This document shows positions 1 through 13,280 of a DNA stretch of 64,000 nucleotides, piece after piece. The DNA is from Ampullaceana balthica. Taxonomy: Eukaryota > Mollusca > Gastropoda > Lymnaeidae. Position 1 is the stretch's first letter. Every line of letters starts with the position of its first letter. The notes beneath the pieces are model-generated. The model saw only the letters and a list, made by a program, of their open reading frames with translations, had not been told where the DNA came from and made no database searches. The stretch is from contig CALYLW010000120.1 in the NCBI GenBank assembly GCA_944989445.1, positions 1,188,181 through 1,252,180 of the forward strand, given 5' to 3'. The translations under genes and the position numbers were made by a program.

Positions 1-261
1 GAGTGAATATTTTTAAATGGAATCCACATTAGTTTGCACTGGTTTTTTTAATCCGTTGGTAGAGATTAGTGTTAGTGTACGGGAATGTGAAGAGCTGAAT
101 CTGTTAAGATTTTTTTTTAAAATGCGGTTTTTATAGGATCCTTACTTCAAATAAAATATAATGATAAATTATACATAATATGTTGGTTTATTTATTGTAC
201 TTTGTTGTACTTGAACTTGAGGCTTGAGGAATATGTTTGATTGTGCTGAGCGCAGTGTTGT
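1..261. other. AT-rich non-coding DNA, nothing recognised
   Basis: No convincing reading frame, repeat or RNA gene is visible here. The stretch runs up to the 8-bp target-site duplication of the hAT-type element on its right. Confidence 0.5.
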
Positions 262-269
262 TTTAAAGT

Positions 270-1100
270 CAGGGCCGGATTTCTGCCTAGGCCTAAAAGG
301 CCCTGGCCTAGGGCCCAGCCAGCCTAGGGGCCCCGGGGTGGAATCTTTACATATGCTTATAAAAGATTTACTTTAACCAAGAGAAAAAATATTTAATTAA
401 GAAAACTTGAAGAAAACCGAAATGATCTTAAACAAAATTTACGAATAAACAACAAATTAAAGCATAAAAACATTATTTCAAATAATTAAACAAAGTTCTA
501 TTGTTAAATGACTATCTCTTTGCGCATTGTGGCTGTTGTGGGGTCACTTTCTGCACGCGGATTGCCGTTTAGAGGTTCCCATGAGATATTTTGATTTTTA
601 AAAGAGCAGTTATGACCCTAGAACTTTTGACGGAGTTCGATCCATTTCTGGACTTACACATAAAACGCCACGGTAACAAAGGAAGTGGCACAACATCATA
701 TCTTTCGTAAAAATTTGCGATGAAATGATAAATATGGCAGAAAATGTAATAAATACAATCGTGACTGAGATAAAAACATACCAAATAGTACTCTATCTCT
801 GTGTATTCTACTCCGGAAATTTCTCATGTAGATCAATTTTCTTTTATTTAATAAATTATTGTGATATGTCTCTGAAGACGGATGTAATATCAAACAATTT
901 TTGAGATTCATTCCAGTATTCATTCATAGTAAAATACATTGCATTATTCCGATGTTTATTAAAGTCATTAATGTCAATTAAAATTATATGTTCTGTTCTA
1001 GCGCATTATTTTGTTAATTTTCCAAAATAGCTTCGAGCTGGTTGGGGGGTCCAAAAGTCAAAAGTGCCTTGGGGCCCTGGGTATCTTAAGTTCGGGCCTG
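270..1100. mobile_element. hAT-type DNA transposon, non-autonomous or decayed copy
   Basis: The left end reads CAGGGCCGGA and the right end, reverse-complemented, reads CAGGCCCGAA, so the two ends form short imperfect terminal inverted repeats. The copy is flanked by a perfect 8-bp direct repeat, TTTAAAGT, at 262-269 and 1101-1108. An 8-bp target-site duplication with CAG-starting ends is the hallmark of the hAT superfamily. Both subterminal regions are rich in GGCCC and CCTAGG motifs, while the centre is AT-rich. Two short minus-strand open frames (about 569-784 and 696-923) lie inside, but I cannot align either to a transposase, so the copy is either a deletion derivative or too decayed to read. 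The 831-bp length is far below an autonomous hAT element. Confidence 0.8.
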
Positions 1101-1108
1101 TTTAAAGT

Positions 1109-1574
1109 TATAGGTTGTGACCGTATGTGTTAAAAGTTTTTGTTTATCTCCTAAAAGGTCAATTTGTTGGTCTAGTTCTCAGACTGAGAATAATGTTTTA
1201 AAGAAATATTTTTTAAAAATTTGAGAAATTTTTTTTCTTCTGTCAGCCGAAAGAAACTAATAGCATTTAATAAACGTTCAGTATATACCAGAATAATTCC
1301 TCTTTACAAATAATTGCGAAAATATACAATTGATTATGACTACAAATAACTACAACTACAACTACAATTCAATATGTTTAACTGTAAGTTTGACAAATAC
1401 TACAAATTAAAACCACGGAACTTGTCACGTGGTCTCCTAGGCGTCTACCACTGTCACGGGGACGTCTCTCATCCAGGTATATTGCAGGCCCCTTGTCCAG
1501 TAACACATCGAAGTTACTTCAGCAGTGATTGTCCAGGTGCCGCCGTCGACGGCTTGTTACAATCAAGCCAACAC
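1109..1574. other. Non-coding spacer, nothing recognised
   Basis: AT-rich DNA with short CTACAA repeats near 1340-1370. An open frame starts near 1374 and runs into the minisatellite, but it shows no domain and I do not regard it as a gene. Confidence 0.45.
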
Positions 1575-2669
1575 AGGTACTATGTGACCCATATCAGCTC
1601 ACTAAACATTACCTTGACTGGTACTGTGTGACTCATATCAGTTCACTAAACATTACCTTGACTGGTACTGTGTGACCCATATCAGTTCACTAAACATTAC
1701 CTTGACTGGTACTGTGCGACCCATATCAGTTCACTAAATATTACCTTGACCGGTACTGTGTGACCCATATCAATTCACTAAACATTACCTTGACTGGTAC
1801 TGTGGGACCCATATCAGCTCACTAAATATTACCTTGACTGGTACTGTGTGACCAATATCAGTTCACTAAACATTACCTTGACTGGTACTGTGTGACCCAT
1901 ATCAGCTCACTAAATATTACCTTGACTGGTACTGTGTGACCCATATCAGTTAACTAAACATTACCTTGACTGGTACTGTGTGAACCATATCAGCTCACTA
2001 AACATTACTTTGACTGGTACTGTGTGACCCATATCAGCTCACTAAACATTACCTTGACTGGTACTGTGTGATCCATATCAGCTCACTAAACATTACCTTG
2101 ACTGGTACTGTGTGACCCATATCAGCTCACTAAACATTACCTGGACTGGTACTGTGTGACCCATATCAGCTCACTAAACATTACCTTGACTGGTTCTGTG
2201 TGACCCATATCAGCTCATTAAACATTACCTTGACTGGTACTGTGTGACCCATATCAGCTCACTAAACATTACCTTGACTGGTACTGTGTGACCCATATCA
2301 GTTGATTAAACATTACCTTGACTGGTACTGTGTGACCCATATCAGCTCACTAAACATTACCTTGACTGGTACTGTGTGACCCATATCAGCTCATTAAACA
2401 TTACCTTGACTGGTACTTTGTGACCCATATCAGCTCACTAAACATTACCTTGACTGGTACTGTGTGATCCATATCAGCTCAATAAACATTACCTTGACTG
2501 GTACTGTTTGACCCATATCAGCTCATTAAACATTACCTTGACTGGTACTGTGTGACCCATATCAGCTCATTTAACATTACCTTGACTGGTACTGTGTGAT
2601 CCTTATCAGCTCACTAAACATTACCTTGACTGGTACTGTGTGACCCATATCAGTTCACTAAACATTACC
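1575..2669. repeat. 44-bp minisatellite, about 25 copies
   Basis: A 44-bp unit containing GGTACTGTGTGACCCATATC followed by AGCTCACTAAACATTACC is repeated head to tail about 25 times. For example, GGTAC recurs at 1576 and 1620. Copies differ by scattered single substitutions (AGCTC or AGTTC, CATT or TATT, CCC or TCC) with hardly any length change. The array ends in a partial unit before GGGATCACTG. It is unrelated in sequence to the 38-bp satellite that starts about 1 kb to the right. Confidence 0.95.
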
Positions 2670-3710
2670 TGGGATCACTGACTTAATGAACTCTGATACT
2701 GGCTTTACGTTATTTTCCTGCATTTACTTTAATGCATTTACTGGCTGGAATAATAATGTTTGTTTTAAGAATAAAAATACTAATTATGACTCTTCCATTT
2801 CATACATTAAATTAATTCAGCAACTATTAGTATTAGTTCAATCTTTGATGATAAAAGACATTCAAATATAATTATCAAATTACAATCAAATAACACAATA
2901 AAATTGACAAACCGTCATGGTCGGTTTGTAGTTATAACTATAAAACGACCTTGACCTAGTCAAATTAGGGCAAACCAAATCCAATCTCTAACATAACCAG
3001 CCATGTTACGCGTCCAAATTGTGAATTTATATGGTGACCTTTGGGCGCTAGAGAGGACGCTACGGGGAGACGCTTATTTGCTGGGGATTGGTCCACTATA
3101 GGTCAAGGTACCTGTCATAATTCTAGGACAGAGGGGAGACAATTGGTGTGTCAGCGGATATCAACAGATCTCTCTCCCTTGCACACTAACTCAAATTGTC
3201 TGGGGCACGTTCATTGTCCATTCCTCGATTAGGGCTAATTTAATTTAATTTCTCCATAAACGTTTCGCACACGATAGGAGCCTAGGGTTCATTTTTTTCT
3301 CCAACTCCAAGTGGGCACAAAATTAAATATCTACTTTTGAAATGTTCATCTCGCCAAAGTAAATAAAATGTTCATGACAGTTTCAAAATATCTAGGGACA
3401 ACCGTTCTTTAATAGTACAGTCAAATACAGCTTTTGAGATAAAGATTGATGGCTCATAAAAAGTTAATTTAATTTCACAGGTTAGATATCTTTCGGATAC
3501 AATTTCTCAGTATCAGAGAAAAAGTTTTTTAAAGAATATATTACTTTTTAATTTAAGAGCAAGGATTATTCTTTACATTCTTACCTCTTCAAGAAAAAAA
3601 AACAAATGACTAATAATCTTAAAAATATGCTAATTATGTGGGTTTTTTTAATGTATACGTTTAAAGATAGAATATTGAACACCCCAACTTAAAATTAAAA
3701 GATAATTTTA
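2670..3710. other. Spacer between two tandem arrays, nothing recognised
   Basis: AT-rich DNA with two short open frames (2686-2871 and 3041-3232) that show no recognisable domain and no splice context. No transposon ends were identified. Confidence 0.45.
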
Positions 3711-5528
3711 AATGTTTCTAAAGAGCTCCACATTAAGTGTCTGTAATAAGTGTTTCTAAAGAGTTCCACATTAAGTGTCTGTAATAAATGTTTCTAAAGA
3801 GCTCCACATTAAGTGTCTGTAATAAATGTTTGTAAAGAGCTCCACATTAAGTGTCTGTAATATATGTTTCTAAAGAGCTCCACATTAAGTGTCTGTAATA
3901 AATGTTTCTAAAGAGTTCCACATTAAGTGTCTGTAATAAATGTTTGTAAAGAGTTCCACATTAAGTGTCTGTAATAAATGTTTGTAAAAAGTTCCACATT
4001 AAGTGTCTGTAATAAATGTTTGTAAAGAGCTCCACATTATTTTCTGTAATAAATGTTTGTAAAGAGCTCCACATTAAGTGTCTGTAATAAATGTTTGTAA
4101 AGAGCTCCACATTAAGTGTCTGTAATAAATGTTTCTAAAGAGCTCCACATTAAGTGTCTGTAATAAATGTTTGTAAAGAGCTCCACATTAAGTGTCTGTA
4201 ATAAATGTTTGTAAAGAGCTCCACATTAAGTGTCTGTAATAAATGTTTCTAAAGAGTTCCACATTAAGTGTCTGTAATAAATGTTTGTAAAGAGCTCCAC
4301 ATTAAGTGTCTGTAATAAATGTTTGTAAAGAGCTCCACATTAAATGTCTGTAATAAATGTTTCTAAAGAGCTCCACATTAAGTGTCTGTAATAAATGTTT
4401 GTAAAGAGTTCCACATTAAGTGTCTGTAATAAATGTTTCTAAAGAGTTCCACATTAAGTGTCTGTAATAAATGTTTGTAAAGAGCTCTACATTAAGTGTC
4501 TGTAATAAATGTTTGTAAAGAGCTCCACATTAAGTGTCTGTAATAAATGTTTCTAAAGAGCTCCACATTAAGTGTCTGTAATAAATGTTTGTAAAGAGCT
4601 CCACATTAAGTGTCTGTAATAAATGTTTGTAAAGAGCTCCACATTAAGTGTCTGTAATAAATGTTTCTAAAGAGTTCCACATTAAGTGTCTGTAATATAT
4701 GTTTCTAAAGAGTTCCACATTAAGTGTCTGTAATAAATGTTTCTAAAGAGTTCCACATTAAGTGTCTGTAATAAATGTTTCTAAAGAGCTCCACATTAAG
4801 TGTCTGTAATAAATGTTTCTAAAGAGCTCCACATTAAGTATCTGTAATAAATGTTTTTAAAGAGTTCCACATTAAGTGTCTGTAATAAATGTTTGTAAAG
4901 AGCTCCACATTAAGTGTCTGTAATAAATGTTTATAAAGAGCTCCACATTAAGTGTCTGTAATAAATGTTTCTAAAGAGCTCCACATTAAGTGTCTGTAAT
5001 AAATGTTTGTAAAGAGCTCCACATTAAGTGTCTGTAATAAATGTTTGTAAAGAGTTCCACATTAAGTGTCTGTAATAAATGTTTGTAAAGAGCTCCACAT
5101 TAAGTGTCTGTAATAAATGTTTGTAAAGAGCTCCACATTAAGTGTCTGTAATAAATGTTTCTAAAGAGCTCCACATTAAGTGTCTGTAATAAATGTTTGT
5201 AAAGAGTTCCACATTAAGTGTCTGTAATAAATGTTTGTAAAGAGCTCCACATTAAGTGTCTGTAATAAATGTTTGTAAAGAGCTCCACATTAAGTGTCTG
5301 TAATAAATGTTTGTAAAAAGCTCCACATTAAGTGTCTGTAATAAATGTTTGTAAAGAGTTCCACATTAAGTGTCTGTAATAAGTGTTTCTAAAGAGTTCC
5401 ACATTAAGTGTCTGTAATAAATGTTTGTAAAGAGCTCCACATTAAGTGTCTGTAATAAGTGTTTCTAAAGAGCTCCACATTTAGTGTCTGTAATAAATGT
5501 TTGTAAAGAGTTCCACATTAAGTGTCTG

Positions 5529-8500
5529 TAATAATTGTTTCTAAAAAGCTCCACATTAAGTGTCTGTAATAAATGTTTGTAAAGAGCTCCACATTAAGTG
5601 TCTGTAATAAATGTTTGTAAAGAGCTCCACATTAAGTGTCTGTAATAAATGTTTCTAAAGAGCTCCACATTAAGTGTCTGTAATAAATGTTTGTAAAGAG
5701 TTCCACATTAAGTGTCTGTAATAAATGTTTCTAAAGAGTTCCACATTAAGTGTCTGTAATAAATGTTTGTAAAGAGCTCCACATTAAGTGTCTGTAATAA
5801 ATGTTTGTAAAGAGCTCCACATTAAGTGTCTGTAATAAATGTTTCTAAAGAGCTCCACATTAAGTGTCTGTAATAAATGTTTGTAAAGAGCTCCACATTA
5901 AGTGTCTGTAATAAATGTTTCTAAAGAGCTCCACATTAAGTGTCTGTAATAAATGTTTGTAAAGAGCTCCACATTAAGTGTCTGTAATATATGTTTCTAA
6001 AGAGTTCCACATTAAGTGTCTGTAATAAATGTTTCTAAAGAGTTCCACATTAAGTGTCTGTAATAAATGTTTCTAAAGAGCTCCACATTAAGTGTCTGTA
6101 ATAAATGTTTCTAAAGAGCTCCACATTAAGTATCTGTAATAAATGTTTTTAAAGAGTTCCACATTAAGTGTCTGTAATAAATGTTTGTAAAGAGCTCCAC
6201 ATTAAGTGTCTGTAATAAATGTTTATAAAGAGCTCCACATTAAGTGTCTGTAATAAATGTTTCTAAAGAGCTCCACATTAAGTGTCTGTAATAAATGTTT
6301 GTAAAGAGCTCCACATTAAGTGTCTGTAATAAATGTTTGTAAAGAGTTCCACATTAAGTGTCTGTAATAAATGTTTGTAAAGAGCTCCACATTAAGTGTC
6401 TGTAATAAATGTTTGTAAAGAGCTCCACATTAAGTGTCTGTAATAAATGTTTCTAAAGAGCTCCACATTAAGTGTCTGTAATAAATGTTTCTAAAGAGTT
6501 CCACATTAAGTGTCTGTAATAAATGTTTGTAAAGAGCTCCACATTAAGTGTCTGTAATAAATGTTTGTAAAGAGCTCCACATTAAGTGTCTGTAATAAAT
6601 GTTTGTAAAAAGCTCCACATTAAGTGTCTGTAATAAATGTTTGTAAAGAGTTCCACATTAAGTGTCTGTAATAAATGTTTGTAAAGAGCTCCACATTAAG
6701 TGTCTGTAATAAATGTTTGTAAAGAGCTCCACATTAAGTGTCTGTAATAAATGTTTCTAAAGAGCTCCACATTAAGTGTCTGTAATAAATGTTTCTAAAG
6801 AGTTCCACATTAAGTGTCTGTAATAAATGTTTCTAAAGAGCTCCACATTAAGTGTCTGTAATAAGTGTTTCTAAAGAGCTCCACGTTAAGTGTCTGTAAT
6901 AAATGTTTGTAAAGAGCTCCACATTAAGTGTCTGTAATAAATATTTGTAAAGAGCTCCACATTAAGTGTCTGTAATAAATGTTTGTAAAGAGCTCCACAT
7001 TAAGTGTCTGTAATATATGTTTCTAAAGAGCTCCACATTAAGTGTCTGTAATAAATGTTTGTAAAGAGCTCCACATTAAGTGTCTGTAATAAATGTTTCT
7101 AAAGAGCTCCACATTAAGTGTCTGTAATAAATGTTTCTAAAGAGCTCCACATTAAGTGTCTGTAATAAATGTTTCTAAAGAGCTCCACATTAAGTGTCTG
7201 TAATAAATGTTTGTAAAGAGTTCCACATTAAGTGTCTGAAATAAATGTTTCTAAAGAGCTCCACATTAAGTGTCTGTAATAAATGTTTCTAAAGAGCTCC
7301 ACATTAAGTGTCTGTAATAAATGTTTGTAAAGAATTCCACATTAAGTGTCTGTAATAAATGTTTCTAAAGAGCTCCACATTAAGTGTCTGTAATAAATGT
7401 TTGTAAAGAGCTCCACATTAAGTGTCTGTAATAAGTGTTTCTAAAGAGCTCCACATTAAGTGTCTGTAATAAATGTTTGTAAAGAGCTCCACATTAAGTG
7501 TCTGTAATAAATGTTTCTAAAGAGCTCCACATTAAGTGTCTGTAATAAATGTTTCTAAAGAGCTCCACATTAAGTGTCTGTAATAAATGTTTCTAAAGAG
7601 TTCCACATTAAGTGTCTGTAATAAAAGTTTCTAAAGAGCTCCACATTAAGTGTCTGTAATAAATGTTTCTAAAGAGCTCCACATTAAGTGTCTGTAATAA
7701 ATGTTTCTAAAGAGCTCCACATTAAGTGTCTGTAATAAATGTTTGTAAAGAGTTCCACATTAAGTGTCTGTAATAAATGTTTGTAAAGAGTTCCACATTA
7801 AGTGTCTGTAATAAATGTTTGTAAAGAGCTCCACATTAAGTGTCTGTAATAAATGTTTGTAAAGAGCTCCACATTAAGTGTCTGTAATAAATGTTTGTAA
7901 AGAGCTCCACATTAAGTGTCTGTAATAAATGTTTCTAAAGAGCTCCACATTAAGTGTCTGTAATAAATGTTTGTAAAGAGCTCCACATTAAGTGTCTGTA
8001 ATAAATTTTTGTAAAGAGCTCCACATTAAGTGTCTGTAAAAAATGTTTCTAAAGAGTTCCACATTAAGTGTCTGTAATAAATGTTTGTAAAGAGCTCCAC
8101 ATTAAGTGTCTGTAATAAATGTTTGTAAAGAGCTCCACATTAAGTGTCTGTAATAAATGTTTCTAAAGAGCTCCACATTAAGTGTCTGTAATAAATGTTT
8201 GTAAAGAGTTCCACATTAAGTGTCTGTAATAAATGTTTCTAAAGAGTTCCACATTAAGTGTCTGTAATAAATGTTTGTAAAGAGCTCCACATTAAGTGTC
8301 TGTAATAAATGTTTGTAAAGAGCTCCACATTAAGTGTCTGTAATAAATGTTTCTAAAGAGCTCCACATTAAGTGTCTGAAATAAATGTTTCTAAAGAGCT
8401 CCACATTAAGTGTCTGTAATAAATGTTTCTAAAGAGCTCCACATTAAGTGTCTGTAATAAATGTTTCTAAAGAGCGCCACATTAAGTGTCTGTAATATAT

Positions 8501-11500
8501 GTTTCTAAAGAGTTCCACATTAAGTGTCTGTAATAAATGTTTCTAAAGAGTTCCACATTAAGTGTCTGTAATAAATGTTTCTAAAGAGCTCCACATTAAG
8601 TGTCTGTAATAAATGTTTCTAAAGAGCTCCACATTAAGTGTCTGTAATAAATGTTTTTAAAGAGTTCCACATTAAGTGTCTGTAATAAATGTTTGTAAAG
8701 AGCTCCACATTAAGTGTCTGTAATAAATGTTTATAAAGAGCTCCACATTAAGAGTCTGTAATAAATGTTTCTAAAGAGCTCCACATTAAGTGTCTGTAAT
8801 AAATGTTTAAAAAGAGCTCCACATTAAGTGTCTGTAATAAATGTTTCTAAAGAGCTCCACATTAAGTGTCTGTAATAAATGTTTGTAAAGAGCTCCACAT
8901 TAAGTGTCTGTAATAAATGTTTGTAAAGAGCTCCACATTAAGTGTCTGTAATAAATGTTTGTAAAGAGCTCCACATTAAGTGTCTGTAATAAATGTTTGT
9001 AAACAGCTCCACATTAAGTGTCTGTAATAAATGTTTCTAAAGAGCTCCACATTAAGTGTCTGTAATAAATGTTTCTAAAGAGTTCCACATTAAGTGTCTG
9101 TAATAAAAGTTTCTAAAGAGCTCCACATTAAGTGTCTGTAATAAATGTTTCTAAAGAGCTCCACATTAAGTGTCTGTAATAAATGTTTCTAAAGAGTTCC
9201 ACATTAAGTGTCTGTAATAAATGTTTGTAAAGAGTTCCACATTAAGTGTCTGTAATAAATGTTTGTAAAGAGTTCCACATTAAGTGTCTGTAATAAATGT
9301 TTGTAAAGAGCTCCACATTAAGTGTCTGTAATAAATGTTTGTAAAGAGCTCCACATTAAGTGTCTGTAATAAATGTTTGTAAAGAGCTCCACATTAAGTG
9401 TCTGTAATAAATGTTTCTAAAGAGCTCCACATTAAGTGTCTGTAATAAATGTTTCTAAAGAGCTCCACATTAAGTGTCTGTAATAAATGTTTGTAAAGAG
9501 CTCCACATTAAGTGTCTGTAAAAAATGTTTCTAAAGAGTTCCACATTAAGTGTCTGTAATAAATGTTTGTAAAGAGCTCCACATTAAGTGTCTGTAATAA
9601 ATGTTTGTAAAGAGCTCCACATTAAGTGTCTGTAATAAATGTTTCTAAAGAGCTCCACATTAAGTGTCTGTAATAAATGTTTGTAAAGAGTTCCACATTA
9701 AGTGTCTGTAATAAATGTTTCTAAAGAGTTCCACATTAAGTGTCTGTAATAAATGTTTGTAAAGAGCTCCACATTAAGTGTCTGTAATAAATGTTTGTAA
9801 AGAGCTCCACATTAAGTGTCTGTAATAAATGTTTGTAAAGAGCTCCACATTAAGTGTCTGTAATAAATGTTTCTAAAGAGCTCCACATTAAGTGTCTGTA
9901 ATAAATGTTTCTAAAGAGCTCCACATTAAGTGTCTGTAATATATGTTTCTAAAGAGTTCCACATTAAGTGTCTGTAATAAATGTTTCTAAAGAGTTCCAC
10001 ATTAAGTGTCTGTAATAAATGTTTCTAAAGAGCTCCACATTAAGTGTCTGTAATAAATGTTTCTAAAGAGCTCCACATTAAGTGTCTGTAATAAATGTTT
10101 CTAAAGAGCTCCACATTAAGTGTCTGTAATAAATGTTTCTAAAGAGCTCCACATTAAGTGTCTGTAATAAATGTTTCTAAAGAGCTCCACATTAAGTGTC
10201 TGTAATAAATGTTTGTAAAGAGTTCCACATTAAGTGTCTGTAATAAATGTTTGTAAAGAGTTCCACATTAAGTGTCTGTAATAAATGTTTGTAAAGAGCT
10301 CCACATTAAGTGTCTGTAATAAATGTTTGTAAAGAGCTCCACATTAAGTGTCTGTAATAAATGTTTGTAAAGAGCTCCACATTAAGTGTCTGTAATAAAT
10401 GTTTCTAAAGAGCTCCACATTAAGTGTCTGTAATAAATGTTTGTAAAGAGCTCCACATTAAGTGTCTGTAATAAATGTTTGTAAAGAGCTCCACATTAAG
10501 TGTCTGTAAAAAATGTTTCTAAAGAGTTCCACATTAAGTGTCTGTAATAAATGTTTGTAAAGAGCTCCACATTAAGTGTCTGTAATAAATGTTTGTAAAG
10601 AGCTCCACATTAAGTGTCTGTAATAAATGTTTCTAAAGAGCTCCACATTAAGTGTCTGTAATAAATGTTTGTAAAGAGTTCCACATTAAGTGTCTGTAAT
10701 AAATGTTTCTAAAGAGTTCCACATTAAGTGTCTGTAATAAATGTTTGTAAAGAGCTCCACATTAAGTGTCTGTAATAAATGTTTGTAAAGAGCTCCACAT
10801 TAAGTGTCTGTAATAAATGTTTCTAAAGAGCTCCACATTAAGTGTCTGTAATAAATGTTTGTAAAGAGCTCCACATTAAGTGTCTGTAATAAATGTTTCT
10901 AAAGAGCTCCACATTAAGTGTCTGTAATAAATGTTTCTAAAGAGCTCCACATTAAGTGTCTGTAATAAATGTTTCTAAAGAGCGCCACATTAAGTGTCTG
11001 TAATAAATGTTTCTAAAGAGTTCCACATTAAGTGTCTGTAATAAATGTTTCTAAAGAGTTCCACATTAAGTGTCTGTAATAAATGTTTCTAAAGAGCTCC
11101 ACATTAAGTGTCTGTAATAAATGTTTCTAAAGAGCTCAACATTAAGTGTCTGTAATAAATGTTTTTAAAGAGTTCCACATTAAGTGTCTGTAATAAATGT
11201 TTGTAAAGAGCTCCACATTAAGTGTCTGTAATAAATGTTTATAAAGAGCTCCACATTAAGAGTCTGTAATAAATGTTTCTAAAGAGCTCCACATTAAGTG
11301 TCTGTAATAAATGTTTCTAAAGAGCTCCACATTAAGTGTCTGTAATAAATGTTTGTAAAGAGCTCCACATTAAGTGTCTGTAATAAATGTTTGTAAAGAG
11401 CTCCACATTAAGTGTCTGTAATAAATGTTTGTAAAGAGTTCCACATTAAGTGTCTGTAATAAATGTTTGTAAAGAGCTCCACATTAAGTGTCTGTAATAA

Positions 11501-12610
11501 ATGTTTGTAAAGAGCTCCACATTAAGTGTCTGTAATAAATGTTTGTAAAGAGCTCCACATTAAGTGTCTGTAATAAATGTTTCTAAAGAGCTCCACATTA
11601 AGTGTCTGTAATAAATGTTTGTAAAGAGCTCCACATTAAGTGTCTGTAATAAATGTTTGTAAAGAGCTCCACATTAAGTGTCTGTAAAAAATGTTTCTAA
11701 AAGGTTCCACATTAAGTGTCTGTAATAAATGTTTGTAAAGAGCTCCACATTAAGTGTCTGTAATAAATGTTTGTAAAGAGCTCCACATTAAGTGTCTGTA
11801 ATAAATGTTTCTAAAGAGCTCCACATTAAGTGTCTGTAATAAATGTTTGTAAAGAGTTCCACATTAAGTGTCTGTAATAAATGTTTCTAAAGAGTTCCAC
11901 ATTAAGTGTCTGTAATAAATGTTTGTAAAGAGCTCCACATTAAGTGTCTGTAATAAATGTTTGTAAAGAGCTCCACATTAAGTGTCTGTAATAAATGTTT
12001 CTAAAGAGCTCCACATTAAGTGTCTGTAATAAATGTTTGTAAAGAGTTCCACATTAAGTGTCTGTAATAAATGTTTCTAAAGAGTTCCACATTAAGTGTC
12101 TGTAATAAATGTTTGTAAAGAGCTCCACATTAAGTGTCTGTAATAAATGTTTGTAAAGAGCTCCACATTAAGTGTCTGTAATAAATGTTTCTAAAGAGCT
12201 CCACATTAAGTGTCTGTAATAAATGTTTGTAAAGAGCTCCACATTAAGTGTCTGTAATAAATGTTTCTAAAGAGCTCCACATTAAGTGTCTGTAATAAAT
12301 GTTTCTAAAGAGCGCCACATTAAGTGTCTGTAATATATGTTTCTAAAGAGTTCCACATTAAGTGTCTGTAATAAATGTTTCTAAAGAGTTCCACATTAAG
12401 TGTCTGTAATAAATGTTTCTAAAGAGCTCCACATTAAGTGTCTGTAATAAATGTTTCTAAAGAGCTCCACATTAAGTGTCTGTAATAAATGTTTTTAAAG
12501 AGTTCCACATTAAGTGTCTGTAATAAATGTTTGTAAAGAGCTCCACATTAAGTGTCTGTAATAAATGTTTATAAAGAGCTCCACATTAAGAGTCTGTAAT
12601 AAATGTTAAT
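5529..12610. repeat. Satellite higher-order block, first copy (about 7 kb)
   Basis: Rare monomer variants here recur in the same order about 11.4 kb to the right. Markers and partners: TGTAATATAT at 5983, 8491 and 9935 with 17420, 19928 and 21372; CCACG at 6881 with 18318; AGAATTCC at 7331 with 18768; AAATTTTT at 8003 with 19440; AGCGCC at 8473 with 19910. All share an offset of exactly 11,437 bases. The offset then becomes 11,475 (one extra monomer; AGCGCC at 10981 and 22456) and later 10,980 (AGCGCC at 12311 and 23291). This indicates duplication of a block of well over 100 monomers inside the array, followed by small monomer gains and losses. Confidence 0.8.
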
Positions 12611-13280
12611 AAAGAGCTCCACATTAAGTGTCTGTAATAAATGTTTTTAAAGAGTTCCACATTAAGTGTCTGTAATAAATGTTTGTAAAGAGCTCCACAT
12701 TAAGTGTCTGTAATAAATGTTTGTAAAGAGCTCCACATTAAGTGTCTGTAATAAATGTTTCTAAAGAGTTCCACATTAAGTGTCTGTAATAAATGTTTGT
12801 AAAGAGCTCCACATTAAGTGTCTGTAATAAATGTTTGTAAAGAGCTCCACATTAAGTGTCTGTAATAAATGTTTCTAAAGAGCTCCACATTAAGTGTCTG
12901 TAATAAATGTTTCTAAAGAGCTCCACATTAAGTGTCTGTAATAAATGTTTCTAAAGAGCTCCACATTAAGTGTCTGTAATAAATGTTTCTAAAGAGTTCC
13001 ACATTTAGTGTCTGTAATAAATGTTTGTAAAGAGCTCCACATTAAGTGTCTGTAATAAATGTTTGTAAAGAGCTCCACATTTAGGGTCTGTAATAAATGT
13101 TTCTAAAGAGCTCCACATTAAGTGTCTGTAATAAATGTTTCTAAAGAGCTCCACATTAAGTGTCTGTAATAAATGTTTCTAAAGAGCTCCACATTAAGTG
13201 TCTGTAATAAATGTTTCTAAAGAGCTCCACATTAAGTGTCTGTAATAAATGTTTCTAAAGAGCTCCACATTAAGTGTCTG

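Noticed and set aside
1374..1631. 85-codon frame running into the 44-bp minisatellite
   Set aside because: No domain, and its end is repeat sequence.
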